A stretch of 64,000 nucleotides of DNA, from assembly GCF_000244895.1 (NCBI RefSeq), contig NZ_CM001441.1:1818226-1882225 (forward strand). The letters run 5' to 3'. Origin of the DNA: Desulfosporosinus youngiae DSM 17734 (GTDB lineage: Bacteria; Bacillota; Desulfitobacteriia; Desulfitobacteriales; Desulfitobacteriaceae). The position numbers and the translations under genes were made by a program. Under the pieces are notes generated by a model. It worked only from the letters and a program-made list of their open reading frames with translations, was not told the origin of the DNA and searched no databases. Positions 60,798-64,000 of the stretch are shown one piece after another. Within the stretch, counting starts at the first letter, position 1. The number at the start of each line of letters is the position of its first letter.

Positions 60798-60846
60798 CAG
60801 GCATGTCCTAAAACGCGACAGGTTGTCGTGTTTGGGGACATGTTTG
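60798..60846. repeat. Imperfect hairpin related to 59687-59735
   Basis: AGGCATGTCCTAAAACGCGACA and TGTCGTGTTTGGGGACATGTTT pair with several G-U or mismatched positions. Its left arm is 19/22 identical to the upstream copy's. It ends just after the DUF3102 gene. Confidence 0.85.
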
Positions 60847-61020
60847 TTCTCCTTTCCTGCGGATTTCTTTTTATGTCTGATTGGGTTATTTTTACTTTAC
60901 AGGAAGGACATGAGGAAAAAACGTAGAAATATTTGAGTGGACTGATTTGGCTGATTCTAAAGCTCTCACGAAGAGAAAGATACATTTGAGATGTGGGGAA
61001 AAGGATAATATGGCTCGTGT
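60847..61020. other. Gap between the repeat and the IS21-type element
   Basis: No gene or recognisable motif. Confidence 0.4.
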
Positions 61021-61023
61021 ATT

Positions 61024-61067
61024 TGTCAACCTAAAAGTTGACCACCTTGATAACTTAAAAGTTGACC
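61024..61067. repeat. Terminal repeat region of the IS21-family element
   Basis: TGTCAACC leads into two direct copies of TAAAAGTTGACC at 61032-61043 and 61056-61067, 24 bases apart. Multiple terminal repeats of this style mark IS21 ends; the other end lies beyond the window. Confidence 0.75.
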
Positions 61068-61136
61068 TACCCTGGCAAAAAAATTAGCGTTAAATACATA
61101 CGAATGTTAATGACATATTCTTCTTTTGGAGAGAGT

Positions 61137-61189
61137 GCGCGTGTAAAATCGAAGTGAGGACGTAGTCCGAATGAAGATTTTACACGCGC
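61137..61189. ncRNA. Structured element with nested hairpin inside the IS21 end
   Basis: Perfect 14-bp outer arms GCGCGTGTAAAATC/GATTTTACACGCGC enclose a 25-base loop that itself contains GGAC-GTA-GTCC. It could be a terminator of the IS genes read on the minus strand, or a small structured RNA. Confidence 0.5.
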
Positions 61190-61297
61190 CGCGAAAAATT
61201 CAGCCTCTATCACCAAGGAGAAAGTAAGTTATCCGCCGGAGTAACCCTAGGCTACTAAGCCACCTATCCACAGACAAGACCAAATCAATCTTTGGGG

Positions 61298-61639
61298 TTA
61301 CGCATAAACCACTCGCTTATTCCCTTGTGGATAGAATGTACATACCGTTTCGTTCATAGTAATGGAATCCATTTGAGTGTAACAGCCATGACAAGGAAAT
61401 GAAGGACCATCTAATTGGTCCGGGTCCTCATAAACCCACATGATCTCACCGCATTCGCCACAATGCAGTTCATACGCCTGCTCAAGCTTCTCTTCTTCTA
61501 CCATCTGAAAGAGTATAGTTTGAATCATTTCCACTTCACAATGCAGCATGCGGGCTATTTCTGCAGGATAAATTGCCGGTACATTATTTTTGAGCAGTAT
61601 TTGAATTAGATTTTTAAGGTCGCGGTTGAATCGATTCAC
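61298..61639 (-). CDS. Hypothetical IS21-passenger zinc-ribbon protein
   Basis: The 113-residue protein has a helical N-terminal half like a winged helix (LKNLIQILLKNNVPAIYPAEIARMLHCEVEMIQTILFQMVEEEKLEQ) and a C-terminal zinc ribbon with CGECGE...CHGC. It lies downstream of the DUF5348 and istB genes in the same direction and inside the element. Probably a regulatory passenger; no further function visible. Confidence 0.65.
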   Translation of the reverse strand: MNRFNRDLKNLIQILLKNNVPAIYPAEIARMLHCEVEMIQTILFQMVEEEKLEQAYELHCGECGEIMWVYEDPDQLDGPSFPCHGCYTQMDSITMNETVCTFYPQGNKRVVYA

Positions 61640-61707
61640 GTAATTTCCTCCATTTTAACGTATTCAAGCTGGATTAAGATAGGCTTATCTGTTGCCACTA
61701 GACGTTC

Positions 61708-61932
61708 TCACATGCTCACGCTATAAATAGTCGTTGGATGCAACACGAAGGGAGTTTCCTGAACAATGACATACCAGTTAGCATCTAACTCCAATTGGCA
61801 TGAAAACGTGGTTTTTCCTATATGCAACAGAAAGGATTCTCCACAGTGTAAGGGATACATCCGCTCATTTAATTTGACACACCACTGGTCTTGCTCACGG
61901 TTGTAGTGAATCGTCGTCTTTCTACTCACCAC
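61708..61932 (-). CDS. DUF5348-type small protein of the IS21 element
   Basis: The 74-residue protein (IHYNREQDQWCVKLNERMYPLHCGESFLLHIG...SCQLELDANWYVI) resembles DUF5348 proteins found beside istB in some IS21 elements. The Start ATG 61932 is 2 bases below the istB stop, so it is co-expressed. Function unknown. Confidence 0.7.
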   Translation of the reverse strand: MVSRKTTIHYNREQDQWCVKLNERMYPLHCGESFLLHIGKTTFSCQLELDANWYVIVQETPFVLHPTTIYSVSM

Positions 61933-61933
61933 T

Positions 61934-62695
61934 TCACACCTCCTCTGAGCGGCTTAAGCGCTCACGGAATCGGTGTGATTCGCCATCAAACACAAGGATG
62001 TGAGAATGGTGGGTCAGTCGATCCAATAGTGCGGTGGTTAAAGCGGGATCTCCAAACACTTCGATCCAGCGGGAAAACTCCAAATTAGAGGTAATAATGA
62101 GGCTGCTTCGTTCATAACGCTGAGAAATAAACTGGAAGAGAAGCTTGCCGCCTTCTCCCAAAGGGATATACCCAAGTTCATCAAGAATCACGACATCATA
62201 TTTGTTCCAGGTTTTCAGATAACGGGGAAGACGGTATTCCGATTCCGCTTGCTGCAACTCCTGGATGAGTTGCATAACCGGTGTAAAACGCACCCGATAC
62301 CCCTGACGCATAACCTCTATCCCAAGAGCAATGGCTATGTGGCTTTTACCAGTTCCAGATTTTCCGATGCAAAGAACGTTTTCGTGGTGACCGACAAAAT
62401 CTCCCCCGGCAAGCTGTTCTACCTTCATTTTTGGCAGTTTAGGGATCTTTGTAAATTGAAATTCTTGCAGTGTTTTAAGGACCGGAAATTTGGCCTGCCT
62501 AAGTAAGGCTAATTGTTTTTGCTCTTGTTTTCGGGCAACCTCATATTCCAAGCAAGCTGCCAAGAAGCTTAAGTGATCTGAATTCCGTTCAAGAGCATCG
62601 CGAACAATGTCTCGATAGTATTGAGCAAGTCCCGGCAACCGTAGTTGCCCACAGGCCAGCTCTATCCGCGCTTCAATAATGGCAGAGGCATCCAT
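61934..62695 (-). CDS. istB: IS21 family helper ATPase IstB
   Basis: The 253-residue AAA+ protein has Walker A GKSGTGKSH (about 111), Walker B DVVILDELGYIPLG and a sensor SSLIITSNLEF; the N terminus GLAQYYRDIVRDALERNSDHLSFLAACLEYE is typical. IstB stimulates the IstA transposase. The genes overlap (stop of istA at 62695 and start of istB). Confidence 0.95.
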   Translation of the reverse strand: MDASAIIEARIELACGQLRLPGLAQYYRDIVRDALERNSDHLSFLAACLEYEVARKQEQKQLALLRQAKFPVLKTLQEFQFTKIPKLPKMKVEQLAGGDFVGHHENVLCIGKSGTGKSHIAIALGIEVMRQGYRVRFTPVMQLIQELQQAESEYRLPRYLKTWNKYDVVILDELGYIPLGEGGKLLFQFISQRYERSSLIITSNLEFSRWIEVFGDPALTTALLDRLTHHSHILVFDGESHRFRERLSRSEEV

Positions 62696-64000
62696 TAGAT
62701 CACCTCCGCTAGAAGTTGATCGTATTTCGTCGCATCATCAATGGTCGTGATGGCTTCTGAATAGACTTGGGGTTGAACATTATCTCCTGATACTATTTGG
62801 CGGATAGTATCCGCTGTGATCGTAGATTCACCCAGCAATTCCAACGCTGTGGTCAGTTCGGCAACGGAATAGTCACGCAGCAGAAGCAGAACTTCAAGAA
62901 AGTCTTTGTAGCCGCGGCTATGGACCCCGACCATTCGTTCACGTAAACGTCCAAACACTGCCGGGAGCTGCCTCACCACTTTAGCATGGGTGACGGCATG
63001 AGGTTTGTGCTGAAGCACGGGTAGGTAATGCAAGATTTCAAGGATAGCTTCACCTCGGGCATAACAGCGAGGATGTGTTGCTACAATTTGGCTAAGATGG
63101 ATGATGTCTACACGATCCACATACGCTTTGGCTAGAAGCACTTGGCCAGTATACTGGCATGGAACGGAATACTTGTTACGATCGACCGTAACTAAAGCAT
63201 AAGAATCCACTTTAACGGGTTTTGGCCGTGCAGCGGAGAAGGAGGTGACGGGAAGCGGACGCAGAGCTTTTTGTTCTTCAAGCCATTGATCCATATGCTT
63301 CTCTTTCTCTTTTTGGCACCAAGAAAGCAGATGAGCATTCAATTCATCCCATGTCTGAAACGATGGAACTGGAACTAAAGCGCGTTTACGTACATATTTA
63401 ACAAGAGATTCAACGCTGCCCTTTTCGTTTCCACGACCAGGTCGGGCAAATAAGCTGTTAAAGAGATAGTGAGCCCTCAGACTGGAAAACCAAGTGTGTT
63501 CTTCTCGTTCGGGACCTTCAAGGATTTTAACGACCTGAGTAGAGGCATTGTCATACAAGCCTTCTTTACAAACACCTCCAAAATATGCGAAGGCACGATT
63601 ATGGCCTTCAAGAAAAGCTTCAAGACGTTGGGTTGGGAAAGCGATAACAAACGGTACGCTGCTGTGCTTTAAGCGCATACAGAATAACAAAACTTTCACA
63701 AGCTTATTTTTAAATAGATTTGGGCTTCCCCGAAATCGATCTGCATTTGTTCGCCTGGTGCGGCTTCGAGCAAAAGAAAACACTCATTCTTTACATCTTT
63801 TAAACTGCGCACGTAGCGTCGGACCGTTGATTCTCCGCCTTTGAATCCATATTCATCATGAAGTCGTTCATAAATACGAGCTGAGGTATGCCGCTGCTTT
63901 GGTGGAGCATTTGTATCCATTTCTAAGATGTTTTCTATGACGTCTCGATAAGGATCCATGACCGGACTGGGTTTAGGCTTTTTTCGATGGTACTTCGGTA
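62695..64000 (-). pseudogene. istA: IS21 family transposase IstA, frameshifted and cut by the window edge
   Basis: Read from the window edge: YHRKKPKPSPVMDPYRDVI...RHTSARIYERLHDEYGFKGGESTVRRYVRS...PGEQMQIDFGEAQIYL. The frame then closes at a run of five A (63702-63708); one more A would continue into KNKLVKVLLFCMRLKHSSVPF...GNEKGSVESLVKYVRKRAL, the DDE core. The rest to 62695 is intact. So either a slip has broken istA, or a programmed or sequencing slip bridges it. The N terminus with the HTH is outside the window. Confidence 0.88.

Larger units (their letters stand above)
61024..64000 (-). mobile_element. IS21 family insertion element (partial)
   Basis: The element carries istA-istB, a DUF5348-type gene and a zinc-ribbon gene, all on the minus strand, with terminal repeats at 61024-61067. 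The distal end is beyond the window. Confidence 0.85.

Overview
The window looks like chromosome from an anaerobic, spore-former-type Firmicute close to Desulfitobacterium (Desulfitobacteriaceae/Peptococcaceae). This is inferred from gene content, not from a marker gene: a giant 2-hydroxyacyl-CoA dehydratase-type activase, a molybdopterin oxidoreductase with an old-yellow-enzyme-like partner and a ferredoxin, a cobalamin riboswitch, a DUF1659/DUF2922 pair, a predicted bacillithiol transferase and an NHLM-type peptide export system. There are no rRNA or tRNA genes and no CRISPR array. Base composition is mixed: most operons are moderately GC-rich, while the islands at about 6.4-7.5 kb and 53.9-58 kb are AT-rich and look acquired.

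Layout. 0-2.3 kb: a heterodimeric multidrug-type ABC exporter (first subunit cut by the window edge). 2.3-3.6 kb: an Rpn-family nuclease gene with its own promoter and terminator. 4.0-6.3 kb: an ABC ATPase and membrane subunit on the minus strand. 6.6-7.5 kb: two AT-rich orphan small genes. 7.67-13.5 kb: a cobalamin riboswitch followed by a tightly coupled five-gene operon encoding a NifH-like ATPase, an unusual one-chain NifD/K-like protein, and a lipoprotein/permease/ATPase importer of the iron-chelate/B12 class. 13.5-16.1 kb: LysR and AraC regulators and a small coiled-coil protein. 16.3-23.4 kb: radical SAM protein, 1430-residue activase and a GAF-CPBP membrane protein. 23.6-29.7 kb: MarR regulator and a three-gene redox operon. 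30.2-43.3 kb: a RiPP cluster with sensor kinase, response regulator, sigma factor, zinc-ribbon protein, two Nif11-leader precursors, a radical SAM/SPASM maturase on the opposite strand, a solute-binding lipoprotein, and the HlyD/peptidase-ABC/ABC export trio. 43.3-46.4 kb: gene debris, including a 465-bp copy of part of the 26.6-kb gene, an IS1634-type transposase tail, a frameshifted PadR gene, an RHS remnant and an antitoxin with a truncated toxin. 46.7-51 kb: MATE exporter and a BlaI/BlaR1-like pair with two operator dyads. 51-56 kb: a type I toxin-like small peptide locus, DinB/YfiT-type and DapF-like enzymes, and AT-rich orphans. 56-58 kb: IS91-type transposase plus tyrosine recombinase. 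58.8-60.7 kb: small proteins and a DUF3102 gene bracketed by related long hairpins. 61-64 kb: an IS21-family element running off the window.

Two systems deserve most attention. First, the riboswitch-controlled nitrogenase-like operon: its component-1 protein appears to carry two copies of the cysteine-bearing N-terminal module in one chain, and its regulation points to corrinoid chemistry or uptake rather than nitrogen fixation. Second, the NHLM RiPP cluster: two precursors end in very short cores (DHWCENAFCWTFGY and CRENLFCDSLYY) beside a SPASM maturase, suggesting a small thioether-bridged, aromatic-rich peptide under two-component and sigma-factor control. Functions are inferred from motifs read by eye; no database search was run.
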